Shown: one piece after another, positions 55,614-64,000 of the stretch
How the letters are laid out: each line of letters opens with the position of its first letter
Numbering within the stretch: position 1 is the stretch's first letter
DNA from: Komarekiella delphini-convector SJRDD-AB1
Lineage (GTDB): Bacteria; Cyanobacteriota; Cyanobacteriia; Cyanobacteriales; Nostocaceae
Length of the DNA: 64,000 nucleotides
Reading direction: 5' to 3'
Assembly (NCBI RefSeq): GCF_014831675.1
Contig: NZ_VJXY01000037.1
Location: 1 to 64,000, forward strand
Position numbers and translations under genes: made by a program
The notes under the pieces: model-generated
The model's input: the letters and a program-made list of their open reading frames with translations, nothing else
What the model was told of the DNA's origin: nothing
Database searches by the model: none

Positions 55614-56759
55614 TCATCCATTACTATTTATATCGTTAACTTCCTTCAAGCGCGAAGTCACAAATCGAGCCATCCACTTTTCTAAATAAACTCGATTCGT
55701 ATTTTGCTCAGATGGATTTTTGGTATCCATAGGATGAGGCATTAGTCCTAAAATCGTCGCTGTTGTCACACAAAACATCGATTTTTGGAAACTCATACAA
55801 ATTTTTACCCGCAAATCATCTTCACCCCGAAGACTGCGACGGTAAATTTCGTGCAAATATTCTGGAAGATAGTGACGCATATCCTGCATCAGCAATGTGG
55901 GAGGAATACCCGCACTGCCAATAGGCAAAGGATCGGCATACAATGCACCATACTGAAATCGGCTTTGATCTGGAGAAATTTGATATGCTTGGGCATTGTA
56001 TGAAACTGTGCCGTGGAAGGGAGTTCCCCGAAAGAAAATCGCTTCTACATAAGGTATTGCTGTATCTGCTAAAAAGGTTAAACCAACACTTTTGGGAATG
56101 ATTTCATAATCTTTATCCTTAACTTTGACAGCATAGGTAATTGGCTTTGATGCACTTGCTACCAACCCTGCTTTAATGTGGTCTACAACGTCGGGAATTG
56201 ACTTTATTTTTCCTTGGTCGTAATAGTCTGATAAAGTAAGGAAAATATCAGCCATAACTCGCCAGAACTGACCTAACCCAGTATAGTAAGCAGAGACACG
56301 TAACTGTTCTGTTAGGAAGTCTGGAAACAATTGGTTAATGCCCAGAATTAAGGGATTATTTTTAAACTTAGCGTCGATAACAGCTTGCGCTCTCTGTTGA
56401 AATTCTGGTGTATCTAAATATGTATCTAGTCCACCGCCACCGTGCCACAGCATTGATTTCAGGCAATACTCAGCATACTCGAAATTAATGCGGTCATGCC
56501 ACCAGTGGCGGAGTAGTTTTTTGAAAGAAAATTCTCCATTAAAATATTTAAAAAATGGAAAAAATACTAAAAATTGATGTTCAGCTATATAAATAAGATT
56601 TTTTGAATAGGCATCTAAAACTATGCCATAGCTTTTAAGAATACCAACTACTTCCAGTACATTTTCTGGACTATCAGGAACTAATGCTTCCCCTTTTTGT
56701 AACCGCTCAATATACTCAGCTAGGGGATTATTAGCAGGTTTTTTTTTAATATTTACCAT
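55614..56759 (-). CDS. chpX: CO2 hydration protein (ChpX/CupB type)
   Basis: 381 aa. NPLAEYIERLQKGEALVPDS and KSMLWHGGGGLDTYLDTPEF, FFRGTPFHGTVSYNAQAYQI match the Cup/Chp family, zinc-dependent proteins that turn CO2 into bicarbonate on NDH-1. Length fits CupB/ChpX (about 380) better than the longer CupA/ChpY, and the gene is next to ccm, as I recall for the constitutive set in Nostoc. The ndhD and ndhF genes follow upstream in the same direction. Confidence 0.85.
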   Translation of the reverse strand: MVNIKKKPANNPLAEYIERLQKGEALVPDSPENVLEVVGILKSYGIVLDAYSKNLIYIAEHQFLVFFPFFKYFNGEFSFKKLLRHWWHDRINFEYAEYCLKSMLWHGGGGLDTYLDTPEFQQRAQAVIDAKFKNNPLILGINQLFPDFLTEQLRVSAYYTGLGQFWRVMADIFLTLSDYYDQGKIKSIPDVVDHIKAGLVASASKPITYAVKVKDKDYEIIPKSVGLTFLADTAIPYVEAIFFRGTPFHGTVSYNAQAYQISPDQSRFQYGALYADPLPIGSAGIPPTLLMQDMRHYLPEYLHEIYRRSLRGEDDLRVKICMSFQKSMFCVTTATILGLMPHPMDTKNPSEQNTNRVYLEKWMARFVTSRLKEVNDINSNG

Positions 56760-56996
56760 TGCCAGTTCTCCAAAAATAATAGGGATTGGGGTATCGTTAA
56801 ATCAGTGAACAGTAAACAGTAAACACTTATCACGGCGTTTGGTCAGGGGTAGATAAACGCCAGATAGCGCCTGCCACTAATTGACTTTCAGTTATTAGTT
56901 TTCAGTTAGAGGTGATCGCCGATATAGTGGTTTTCTTTAAACACAATTATCTTGACTGAGAACTGTTTACTGTTTACTGATTACTGTTAAAAGTCC

Positions 56997-58502
56997 CTAG
57001 TCTCCAGCCCTGATTGCTTTATCCAAGGACACTGTTGCCACTACGTTTTGTGTACTTACCATTGCTGTAATTGTTGGTTCAGTCCAGCGTGATAACCAAG
57101 CTGGTTGGATACCGAAAATTACAATTAGTACAGCTAAAACTAGAGCTGGGGCGCGATCGCTCCAATACACTCGTGGTAAGTTGGTAACTTGTGCAGACAA
57201 GCGCCCAAAAAAGGCGCGATTGAGAAGAAGTAAGAAATAAACCGCAGTTAAACCAGTACCAATCATGCACAGTAGAGTTTGCACTGGAAAAACGGGGAAA
57301 CTACCTCGAAAAACAATGAATTCCGAAATAAATCCTACCATTCCTGGTATCCCAGCACTGGCCATGACTCCCACAATCATTAAGCTACCAATTACTGGCA
57401 ATCCTCTTTCTGGGTTCAGTAGCCCCCGGACGACTTCTAAATCTCGGCTGCCAGCTTTTTTATACACAACCCCCACCAACAAAAACAGCATTGCAGAAAT
57501 CAAGCCGTGGCTAATCATTTGCATGACAGTGCCCAATACACTTAAAGGTGTACCAGATGCCGCGGCTAAAAGCACGTAGCCCATATGTCCAATGGAACTA
57601 TATGCCACCATTTTTTTCATGTCGGTTTGAGCGATCGCACAGGATGCACCGTATAGTACACTTACCACCGCCCAAGTTGCTAACCAAGGAGCCAGATAAG
57701 TCCAAGCTTCTGGCAACAAGTTCATGCCAAATCGCAGTAAGCCATAAGTTCCCAACTTCAACAGCACCCCAGCCAACAGTACAGAAATCGGTGTGGAAGC
57801 TTCAACGTGAGCATCTGGCAACCAAGTATGGAAGGGAACTAAAGGAATCTTAATCCCAAAACCCACTAAAATCCCCCCTAGCAGTAAAAGCTGTGTGGCT
57901 AAAGGTAGAGTCTTAGTATTCAAAGTTGCTAATGCAAAGTTAGAACCACCACTCAGCCAAACTATGCCGAGGAAACTTGCTAAAATCAGGATTCCAGAAA
58001 CGGCAGTGTAAATCAGAAATTTTGTAGCGGCATAACCCCGCTTTGCACCACCCCAAATGGCTATCAACAGATATAGCGGTATTAGTTCCAGTTCGTAAAA
58101 CAGGAAAAATAGCAGTAAATCCTGTGCTAGAAAAGCTCCAGTCACTCCAACACTTAACAGTAGTATTAAAGAGTAATAAAATTTAGGACGTTGAAGAGAT
58201 TCATCACTGCTGTAGATTGCAATACAAGTTAATAGTCCATTCAAAACCAGCAACGGTAAAGATAAGCCATCTACTCCCAAATTATAATTCAAGCCTAAGA
58301 CCTCAATCCAGGGCAGAGACTCGGCAAACTGTTGAGTGACCTCCCCTGGATGAAACTGAGTTGCTATTACAACTGTCCATAAAAAAGTGATGCTGGCAAC
58401 GACTAAAGCTAACCTACGAACGAATTTCCCACTGATGTCAGAGGGCCAGAAACCAATTAAAGCCGCACCTAACAACGGCAGCAAAATCAAAGCGCTAAGC
58501 AT
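56997..58502 (-). CDS. ndhD4: NDH-1 subunit NdhD of the CO2-uptake complex
   Basis: 501 aa from the ATG at 58502. A proton-pumping antiporter-like membrane subunit with the family marks LLFFLFYELELIPLYLLIAI, HTWLPDAHVEASTPISVLLA and KKMVAYSSIGHMGYVLLA. An upstream ATG at 58577 would add PCSPAPPTPPTPP, encoded by a GGGGAGCAG low-complexity repeat; I reject it. The companion chp and ndhF genes give the NDH-1MS/MS' type; D4 rather than D3 is by association. Confidence 0.85.
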   Translation of the reverse strand: MLSALILLPLLGAALIGFWPSDISGKFVRRLALVVASITFLWTVVIATQFHPGEVTQQFAESLPWIEVLGLNYNLGVDGLSLPLLVLNGLLTCIAIYSSDESLQRPKFYYSLILLLSVGVTGAFLAQDLLLFFLFYELELIPLYLLIAIWGGAKRGYAATKFLIYTAVSGILILASFLGIVWLSGGSNFALATLNTKTLPLATQLLLLGGILVGFGIKIPLVPFHTWLPDAHVEASTPISVLLAGVLLKLGTYGLLRFGMNLLPEAWTYLAPWLATWAVVSVLYGASCAIAQTDMKKMVAYSSIGHMGYVLLAAASGTPLSVLGTVMQMISHGLISAMLFLLVGVVYKKAGSRDLEVVRGLLNPERGLPVIGSLMIVGVMASAGIPGMVGFISEFIVFRGSFPVFPVQTLLCMIGTGLTAVYFLLLLNRAFFGRLSAQVTNLPRVYWSDRAPALVLAVLIVIFGIQPAWLSRWTEPTITAMVSTQNVVATVSLDKAIRAGD

Positions 58503-58631
58503 AAGCAGAAATAGGTAGAGAGAGGGAGGAGTAGGGGGAGTAGGGGGAGCAGGGGAGCAGGGGAGCAGGGAAAGCAAAATACATTACTCCTATCTCCTGT
58601 CTCTTGTCTCCTGTCTCCCAATTCCACACTA

Positions 58632-60488
58632 TCAAAAGGGCAATTTATCTAATAAACCCAATGACCAGCTCATGAAAAAACCCAGGACGCTGACGACCGC
58701 TAGGATAGTCAACATATACCCCTGGGATTGACCAGAAATGCTGTATTTTAAACCTTGCCCACTGAGAATTGTTGCAAAACCAACCAAGTTTACTAGACCG
58801 TCAACTAAATAGCGATCGCTCCAAGCTGAAATCTTAGAAAGCAGTGTTACTACAGTCACTACTGTCAATCGATAAACGCGATCAATGTAAAAATCATAAC
58901 CTAATAAGTCTTGCACAAATCTCCATGCCAGTATCCTAGATCTTGACCAGGCTTTGTGCAGATAAACTGTAGCCCCTATACCTACGCCCACCACGGTAGA
59001 AGAAAACAACACTAACACTACATACCAATTAATACTTTCCCAATCGGGTAACAAGTACCATTGCTGTAGCATTAGGGGTAGTAGCAGAGTCACAATCGTC
59101 AAAGACACCATTGGTAATGCCATTTGCCAACCAACTTCTGGAGTACGACGGGTTTTCTGTTGCGGTTTACCCCAGAAGACTAATCTAAATACTCTGGTCA
59201 AGTTCAATGCTGTCAAACCATTGACTAGTATTAAAACCCCAATCACCCAAGGGCTAATATTCACAAAACCATCAGCCCATGCTAGCATTGCCCAAAAGCT
59301 TCCCAATGGTAGCAGTGTTACCATCCCCGCTGAACCTACAACAAAAGCTGTTGTGGTGGCTGGCATCCGTGACCACAAGCCGCCCATTTCTGTTAAGTCT
59401 TGAGTGCTAGTAGTGTATATTACTGAGCCTGAACTCATGAATAGTAGGGCCTTGGCGATCGCATGAGTTAACAACAACATTAGGGCTACACCCCCCTGCT
59501 GTAATCCTACCGCTAGAAACACTAAACCCATATATGCACTGGTGGAATGAGATAGCGATCGCTTAATATCAATTTGCGCTATGGATACTAATGTTGCACC
59601 AATTGCTGTCACTGTACCCATGACCACCAAGGCATTCAATGCCACTGGCGATAGTACTAACAATGGTTGCATTTTATATAGCATATAAGCACCGCCAGCT
59701 ACTACCAGCGAATTCCGCATTACTGAAGCGGGATTAGGCCCTTCCATCGCTTCATCTAACCACAAGTGCAAAGGAAATTGAGCACATTTACCCGCAGGCC
59801 CCGCAATCAGTGTTAACCCCAGTAATGTCGATGTCATTGGGCTTAAGTTAGCTGTTTGCGCCCACTCATATAAATCAGAAAAGTTCAAACTGCCTGCTAA
59901 GGTGGAAAGTGTCACCACACCCATCAGCAACAACAAATCTCCCACCCGTTTGGTTAAAAACGCATCCCGCGCCGCAGTTACCACTAGCGGTTGAGCATAC
60001 CAAAATCCTACCAGTAAATAAGTCGAAAGCGTCAGAACTTCCAAAAGGCAATAGCTGACAAACAAAGAGTCACTAATTGCTAAACCACTTAGCGCTGCTT
60101 CAAAAAACCCGAACAGTGCAAAAAAACGCGCTAATGACCAGTCCTTTTCCATGTAACCTAGGGCATAAACTTGCGCTAACAGACTTAACCCCGTAATTAA
60201 AACAATTGCTCCAATACTGACTGGCGAGAGTTCCAAGGAAAAGGATAAATCTAAGTCCGCTGCTTTAAACCAGCTAATAACTAAGTTTTCTGGTTCTCTG
60301 TCCCAGATATTTGTAAATACCAGTAGGCTATGAGCAAAAGCCAAAACGGTCGTCAACAAGTTGAAATATACCGCAGGTCTTGGCCCTGTACGCTGAATTA
60401 TCCCCATTCCCCACGGCAATGTTAAAAGTGCACCTATCAAGCTATAAAAAGGCACCCACCAACTTGTTAAGAAGAGAAATTGATTCAT
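58632..60488 (-). CDS. ndhF4: NDH-1 subunit NdhF of the CO2-uptake complex
   Basis: 618 aa. LSLLAQVYALGYMEKDWSLA, ARDAFLTKRVGDLLLLMGVV, QFPLHLWLDEAMEGPNPASV and IDIKRSLSHSTSAYMGLVFL are NdhF marks, and the short C-terminus fits F3/F4. First of three co-directed genes ndhF-ndhD-chp. AAAGGAA six bases before the ATG is the ribosome-binding site. Assignment to F4 (constitutive) rather than F3 rests on chpX length and the ccm neighbour. Confidence 0.87.
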   Translation of the reverse strand: MNQFLFLTSWWVPFYSLIGALLTLPWGMGIIQRTGPRPAVYFNLLTTVLAFAHSLLVFTNIWDREPENLVISWFKAADLDLSFSLELSPVSIGAIVLITGLSLLAQVYALGYMEKDWSLARFFALFGFFEAALSGLAISDSLFVSYCLLEVLTLSTYLLVGFWYAQPLVVTAARDAFLTKRVGDLLLLMGVVTLSTLAGSLNFSDLYEWAQTANLSPMTSTLLGLTLIAGPAGKCAQFPLHLWLDEAMEGPNPASVMRNSLVVAGGAYMLYKMQPLLVLSPVALNALVVMGTVTAIGATLVSIAQIDIKRSLSHSTSAYMGLVFLAVGLQQGGVALMLLLTHAIAKALLFMSSGSVIYTTSTQDLTEMGGLWSRMPATTTAFVVGSAGMVTLLPLGSFWAMLAWADGFVNISPWVIGVLILVNGLTALNLTRVFRLVFWGKPQQKTRRTPEVGWQMALPMVSLTIVTLLLPLMLQQWYLLPDWESINWYVVLVLFSSTVVGVGIGATVYLHKAWSRSRILAWRFVQDLLGYDFYIDRVYRLTVVTVVTLLSKISAWSDRYLVDGLVNLVGFATILSGQGLKYSISGQSQGYMLTILAVVSVLGFFMSWSLGLLDKLPF

Positions 60489-60578
60489 TTAAATTTCCTT
60501 TGACGACTCAGTTTTGGTTTTTTTTAAAACAGATTTTAAAGCATCCTTTACTAAAAAAATAACTTGATCAAAATCCAT
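60489..60578 (-). CDS. Candidate 29-aa leader peptide abutting ndhF
   Basis: ATG at 60578, frame MDFDQVIFLVKDALKSVLKK followed by a charged end (TKTESSKEI), with the TAA directly adjacent to the ndhF ATG. The ndhF ribosome-binding site lies within it. No Shine-Dalgarno sequence precedes it. It may be a small amphipathic protein or an upstream ORF that couples translation; it may also be chance in AT-rich DNA. Confidence 0.3.
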   Translation of the reverse strand: MDFDQVIFLVKDALKSVLKKTKTESSKEI

Positions 60579-61143
60579 GTTTTATTAACTATTTTTAACC
60601 TAAAATTGAATGAGTATTTTTACTTGGACTTACCTTATTAAGGTTTAATTGAATATAAATTTACATACTTAAAAGCATTTCACTTTGTTACATCATCTCC
60701 ATTTGTAAATTTATATTTCTACTTTTAGCAGAGAACTTTATACGATATATTTAAAAAAATTATGCATTTTTCACGAAGTCCTTGTTCAAATAGGAAAACT
60801 GAGGAAAGACAGAGATAGCATGGTACACAGCCCCTAATCGTCCCTCGACAGACAGGAATAGTCTTGGTTATGAATGTCATTTTGTAAATGTAATAAAGAA
60901 ATTATAAAGCATATGCGACTGCTCTAGGAATTGTTTAACTCCAATTAAGCAGAACCCCGCCATAAACTTTTGTTAAGTTTTTTAAAACTTTTTTATTATA
61001 AACTATTATACTAATTTATATTGCCAAGAACGCCAAGCTTTCCTATGCTTAATTTGGAAGCGTTTTTGTAGCTCAAGATGAGCTTCCTCGTCACAATTTT
61101 CAAACCACAGTACTGATTGGATTAATTTTGTAGGAGTTCTGCG
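60579..61143. other. Divergent control region between ndhF and ccmK
   Basis: 565 AT-rich bases between the NDH-1 gene set and the carboxysome operon. No further ORF is supported. Promoters of both units must lie here. TTGTAGGAGT before the first ccmK (about 61127-61136) is a plausible ribosome-binding site. No CcmR/NdhR or CmpR motif could be placed. Confidence 0.5.
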
Positions 61144-61452
61144 ATGCCAATTGCAGTTGGAATGATTGAAACTAAGGGCTTTCCGGCAGTAGTGGAAGCT
61201 GCTGATGCGATGGTGAAAGCCGCACGTGTAACTTTGGTAGGGTACGAAAAAATTGGTAGCGCTCGCGTCACCGTAATTGTGCGGGGAGATGTATCCGAAG
61301 TGCAAGCCTCAGTTGCAGCTGGGGTTGAAGCGGCAAGAAGAGTAAATGGTGGTGAAGTTTTATCTACTCATATCATTGCTCGTCCCCACGAGAACCTGGA
61401 ATACGTCTTGCCGATTCGTTACACGGAAGCTGTGGAACAGTTCCGTACTTAA
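61144..61452 (+). CDS. ccmK2: Carboxysome shell hexamer protein CcmK2
   Basis: 102 aa BMC-domain protein forming hexamer tiles of the beta-carboxysome shell. [33 protein letters not shown] and [16 protein letters not shown] are diagnostic. The order (short K before longer K, then L and M) matches ccmK2-ccmK1-ccmL-ccmM of other cyanobacteria. KIGSARV carries Ala where GSGRV is usual next to the pore (YEKIGSGRV in the neighbour), a possible pore-edge change. Confidence 0.95.
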   Translation: MPIAVGMIETKGFPAVVEAADAMVKAARVTLVGYEKIGSARVTVIVRGDVSEVQASVAAGVEAARRVNGGEVLSTHIIARPHENLEYVLPIRYTEAVEQFRT

Positions 61453-61542
61453 AAACTGGTTAAACAAAGTAATTAATACTCTCTGCCTTGTTGAGAGTTA
61501 CTTTTTTCCAGGTCTAAAAACTTTAATCAAGGATGAGAACTA

Positions 61543-61887
61543 ATGTCAATCGCAGTGGGAATGGTTGAAACGCTAGGCTTTCCAGCGGTAGTGGAAGCTG
61601 CTGATGCGATGGTGAAAGCTGCTCGCGTTACCTTAGTAGGCTACGAAAAAATTGGTAGCGGTCGGGTTACAGTGATCGTCAGAGGAGATGTTTCGGAAGT
61701 ACAAGCTTCAGTAGGAGCTGGAGTTGAATCAGTGAAACGAGTCAACGGCGGACAAGTTCTGTCTACCCACATTATTGCTCGTCCTCACGAAAACTTAGAA
61801 TACGTCCTGCCAATTCGTTATACCGAAGATGTAGAGCAATTCCGCGAAAACGTTAACGCAATTCGTCCTTTCGGTAGAAGACCGTAA
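61543..61887 (+). CDS. ccmK1: Carboxysome shell hexamer protein CcmK1
   Basis: 114 aa BMC-domain protein, nearly the same as its neighbour in the first 95 residues, with a longer C-terminus ([15 protein letters not shown]) that is typical for CcmK1. Pore loop KIGSGRV is standard. Ninety bases after ccmK2. Very high DNA similarity to the first gene shows recent duplication or gene conversion. Confidence 0.95.
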   Translation: MSIAVGMVETLGFPAVVEAADAMVKAARVTLVGYEKIGSGRVTVIVRGDVSEVQASVGAGVESVKRVNGGQVLSTHIIARPHENLEYVLPIRYTEDVEQFRENVNAIRPFGRRP

Positions 61888-61893
61888 TCTGTA

Positions 61894-62196
61894 ATGCAAG
61901 TTGCTAAAGTTCGTGGCACAGTAGTTAGCACGCAAAAAGATCCAAGTCTTAGAGGCGTCAAACTACTGTTGTTGCAATTAGTAGATGAAGATGGAAACAT
62001 CCTGCCAAAATACGAAGTAGCAGCAGATACTGTTGGTGCAGGAGTTGATGAGTGGGTACTTGTCAGTCGTGGCAGTGCCGCTCGTCAGGTTCTTGGTAAT
62101 GAGCAGCGTCCATTAGATGCAGTAGTGGTAGCGATAATAGATACTATTCACGTTGAAGATCGCCTGATTTACAGCAAAAAAGACCAGTATAGGTAG
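61894..62196 (+). CDS. ccmL: Carboxysome vertex pentamer protein CcmL
   Basis: 100 aa. MQVAKVRGTVVSTQKDPSLR and VGAGVDEWVLVSRGSAARQV are marks of the EutN/CcmL fold that caps the 12 vertices of the shell. Six bases after ccmK1, so co-transcribed. Confidence 0.96.
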   Translation: MQVAKVRGTVVSTQKDPSLRGVKLLLLQLVDEDGNILPKYEVAADTVGAGVDEWVLVSRGSAARQVLGNEQRPLDAVVVAIIDTIHVEDRLIYSKKDQYR

Positions 62197-62504
62197 TCAT
62201 TAGTCATTAGTCATTGGTGAACTAGTGCGGTGATAGCATTACGGAGATAATTCTGTAGACGCTTCTGCAGCTTCCCGCAGGGTACGATGAAAGCCGCAGA
62301 ACAGAACTTTTAGAGAAAGAAGGTAACAACTCAGGTGACTAGATGTCTTCTTTTTAGTGTGGTCAACGCTGTTTTGTAGCTTGCTTAAGAGTAGGTGTAT
62401 GCAGCAGTAGCAACGTGAGGAGCGTTACCCACAAGTTATTAGCTAAAGACAAATGACAAATGACAACTGACGAGTGACAAATGACATAGAGGAGGAATCT
62501 TGCG
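62197..62504. other. ccmL-ccmM spacer with repeats
   Basis: 308 bases: AGTCATT heptamers at 62197-62213, a GCTTCTGCAGCTTCCCGCAGGG-like repeat fragment (62263-62282, read in part) and AAATGACA words at 62450-62485. GAGGAGGAAT (62489-62498) is the ribosome-binding site of ccmM. No other gene. Confidence 0.55.
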
Positions 62505-64000
62505 ATGGCAGTCCGCAGCACGGCGGCACCCCCAACCCCGTGGTCAAGGAATTTAGCTGAAGCCCAAATCCATGAAACTGCCTTTGTACATTCATTCTCC
62601 AATATTATTGGGGATGTACGGATAGGTGCAAACGTAATCGTTGCTCCAGGGACTACGATTAGAGCGGATGAAGGCACACCTTTTTATCTTGGTGAAAACA
62701 CTAATGTTCAAGATGGTGTGGTAATTCATGGGTTAGAGCAAGGTCGAGTAATTGGCGATGACCAAAACAAATACTCGGTATGGATTGGCAAAAATGCCTC
62801 CATTACCCACATGGCTCTAATTCACGGCCCAGCTTATGTTGGAGATAATTCTTTCATTGGCTTTCGCTCTACGGTGTTTAATGCCAGAGTGGGTGCGGGT
62901 TGTATCGTAATGATGCACGCTTTGATCCAAGACGTAGAAATTCCCCCAGGTAAGTATGTACCTTCTGGAGCGATAATTACTAACCAGCAGCAAGCTGACC
63001 GCTTGCCAGATGTGCAAGATCCAGATCAAGAATTTGCCCATCATGTAGTTGGGATTAATCAGGCATTGCGAGCTGGTTATCGCTGTGCTGCGGATAGCAA
63101 ATGCATAGCACCCATTCGGGATGAAATGGCTAAATCTTATACAAGTAATGGTATTACTGTCTTAGAGTTGGAAAGGAGTAGTAAAGTGTCGAGCAATAGC
63201 TTGGGTGCAGAAATCATAGAGCAGGTGCGCTATCTGCTAGAGCAAGGGTATAAGATTGGCTCGGAACATGTAGATCAAAGACGGTTCCGCACGGGTTGTT
63301 GGACAAGTTGTAAGCCGATTGAACCTAGGTCAGTCGGTGAAGCGATCGCTGCATTAGAAACCTGTCTGAGAGACCATAGTGGTGAGTATGTCCGTTTGTT
63401 TGGTATTGACCCCAAAGGTAAACGGCGCGTATTAGAAACCATCATCCAACGCCCAGATGGCACAGTGCAAGCCACTGCCAGCTTTAAAGCTCCTGCTAGT
63501 CAGGGCAATGGTAGCTACAGCAATGGTAGCTACAGCAATGGTAACGGCTCTGGCAGTGGCAAAGTTGGTAGCGAAACCGTAGAGCAAATCCGCCAGCTTT
63601 TAGCAAGTGGTTACAAAATTGGCACAGAACACGTAGATGAGCGGCGATTCCGCACTGGTTCATGGCAAAGTTGTGAACCAATTAACTCAAATTCGACAAA
63701 TGAAGTCATCGCCGCCTTGGAAGACTGTATATCCAATCATCAAGGCGAGTACGTGCGTTTAATTGGCATTGACACCAAAGCCAAACGGCGGGTGTTAGAA
63801 AGTATCATTCAACGGCCCAATGGGCAAGCTAGCCCTTCTGGTGGCCAGAGTCAAAAATCATTCGCTAGTGCGCCATCTGCAACAGCAACCGCTACGAATA
63901 CTCGCTTAAGTTCTGAAGTTGTAGAACAACTACGGCAGCTATTAGCTAGTGGGTATAAAATTAGTGTTGAGCACGTAGACCAAAGGCGGTTCCGTACAGG
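62505..64000 (+). CDS. ccmM: Carboxysome scaffold protein CcmM (gamma-CA plus SSUL repeats), cut by window end
   Basis: 498 codons seen. Residues 1-205: gamma-carbonic anhydrase domain with zinc ligands His75, His102 and His107 and the Cys194/Cys200 pair known to be needed for activity in T. elongatus CcmM. Then Rubisco-small-subunit-like (SSUL) repeats at about 235-320, 355-440 and from 465 ([22 protein letters not shown]). SSUL1 has CWTSC and SSUL2 SWQSC, so a redox disulfide is possible mainly in SSUL1. The repeats bind Rubisco and condense it. An internal start (next entry) would give the short form. Confidence 0.96.
   Translation, partial: MAVRSTAAPPTPWSRNLAEAQIHETAFVHSFSNIIGDVRIGANVIVAPGTTIRADEGTPFYLGENTNVQDGVVIHGLEQGRVIGDDQNKYSVWIGKNASITHMALIHGPAYVGDNSFIGFRSTVFNARVGAGCIVMMHALIQDVEIPPGKYVPSGAIITNQQQADRLPDVQDPDQEFAHHVVGINQALRAGYRCAADSKCIAPIRDEMAKSYTSNGITVLELERSSKVSSNSLGAEIIEQVRYLLEQGYKIGSEHVDQRRFRTGCWTSCKPIEPRSVGEAIAALETCLRDHSGEYVRLFGIDPKGKRRVLETIIQRPDGTVQATASFKAPASQGNGSYSNGSYSNGNGSGSGKVGSETVEQIRQLLASGYKIGTEHVDERRFRTGSWQSCEPINSNSTNEVIAALEDCISNHQGEYVRLIGIDTKAKRRVLESIIQRPNGQASPSGGQSQKSFASAPSATATATNTRLSSEVVEQLRQLLASGYKISVEHVDQRRFRT
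63173..63188 (+). promoter_or_regulatory. Internal ribosome-binding site and GTG for CcmM short form
   Basis: AAGGAG (63173-63178), 7-base spacer, GTG (63186-63188), in frame with ccmM (codon 228), directly before SSUL1. In Synechococcus PCC 7942 the M35 short form starts at such an internal site; the position here is as expected. Confidence 0.8.

Noticed and set aside
58503-58577. Upstream ATG of ndhD giving a Pro-rich N-terminal extension
   Set aside because: The extension is encoded by a GGGGAGCAG-type low-complexity repeat and the protein from 58502 begins with a normal NdhD first helix.
1-64000. tRNA or rRNA genes
   Set aside because: No cloverleaf with a GTTCGA-type arm and matching acceptor stem, and no rRNA-like sequence was found in any gap on reading.

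Overview
The window is a chromosomal segment of a filamentous, Nostoc-like cyanobacterium. Grounds: photosystem II genes (psbA, psbI), a beta-carboxysome operon (ccmK-ccmK-ccmL-ccmM), a CO2-uptake NDH-1 gene set, many GCGATCGC (HIP1-type) octamers, heptanucleotide tandem repeats, and many short dispersed palindromes of the kind familiar from heterocystous genomes. No rRNA, tRNA, CRISPR array, transposase or prophage was recognised. All names come from reading translated sequence and remembered families; no database was searched.

Layout. 0-2.5 kb: hybrid histidine kinase that looks like the 3' part of a decayed CheB/CheR fusion. 2.5-4.4 kb: repeat-rich gap, then a divergent but ligand-complete psbA. 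4.6-12.4 kb: membrane-anchored hydrolase-like protein, malic enzyme, S41 C-terminal processing protease, ispG, aminoglycoside-phosphotransferase-fold kinase. 12.5-12.9 kb: antitoxin with a deleted toxin. 12.9-21.8 kb: isochorismatase-like protein, LysM/M23 peptidase, Deg protease, DUF760, scpB, ispD, GT9, DUF4336, CRR6 and a Fur-family regulator. 21.9-30.8 kb: NACHT/pentapeptide protein, DUF3685 (Ycf55-like), ABC-2 permease, Ser/Thr kinase, alpha/beta hydrolase. 31-45.6 kb: SagB-type oxidoreductase, LptD-like protein, psbI (38 codons, easily missed), acyltransferase, a 1.6-kb AT-rich gap with a possible structured RNA, glgP, DUF429, trpS, metF-like. 45.7-49.8 kb: decaying accessory patch with duplicated Uma2 genes, two more toxin-antitoxin loci and a truncated kinase. 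50-52.7 kb: translationally coupled AAA+/TPR and TPR-membrane genes.

53.5-64 kb is a carbon-concentrating supercluster: an SbtA-type bicarbonate transporter, a small PII-like partner and a Tat-exported beta-carbonic anhydrase; converging on them a CO2 hydration protein with NdhD and NdhF of an NDH-1 CO2-uptake complex; and divergently the carboxysome genes ccmK2, ccmK1, ccmL and ccmM (cut by the window end). Together they would bring bicarbonate into the cell, convert CO2 to bicarbonate at the thylakoid and deliver it to the carboxysome. CRR6 (20.4 kb), an NDH-1 assembly factor, fits the same physiology.

Main observations. (1) Three toxin-antitoxin loci each keep an intact antitoxin while the toxin is broken in a different way: internal deletion, in-frame stop, and loss of the start codon by what looks like one base change. 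(2) The central loop of the SbtA homologue has a 12-residue segment matching a canonical EF-hand calcium loop. (3) A possible pseudoknot or switch RNA lies about 125 bases before an unknown small gene. (4) ccmM has a clear internal ribosome-binding site and GTG for a short isoform.
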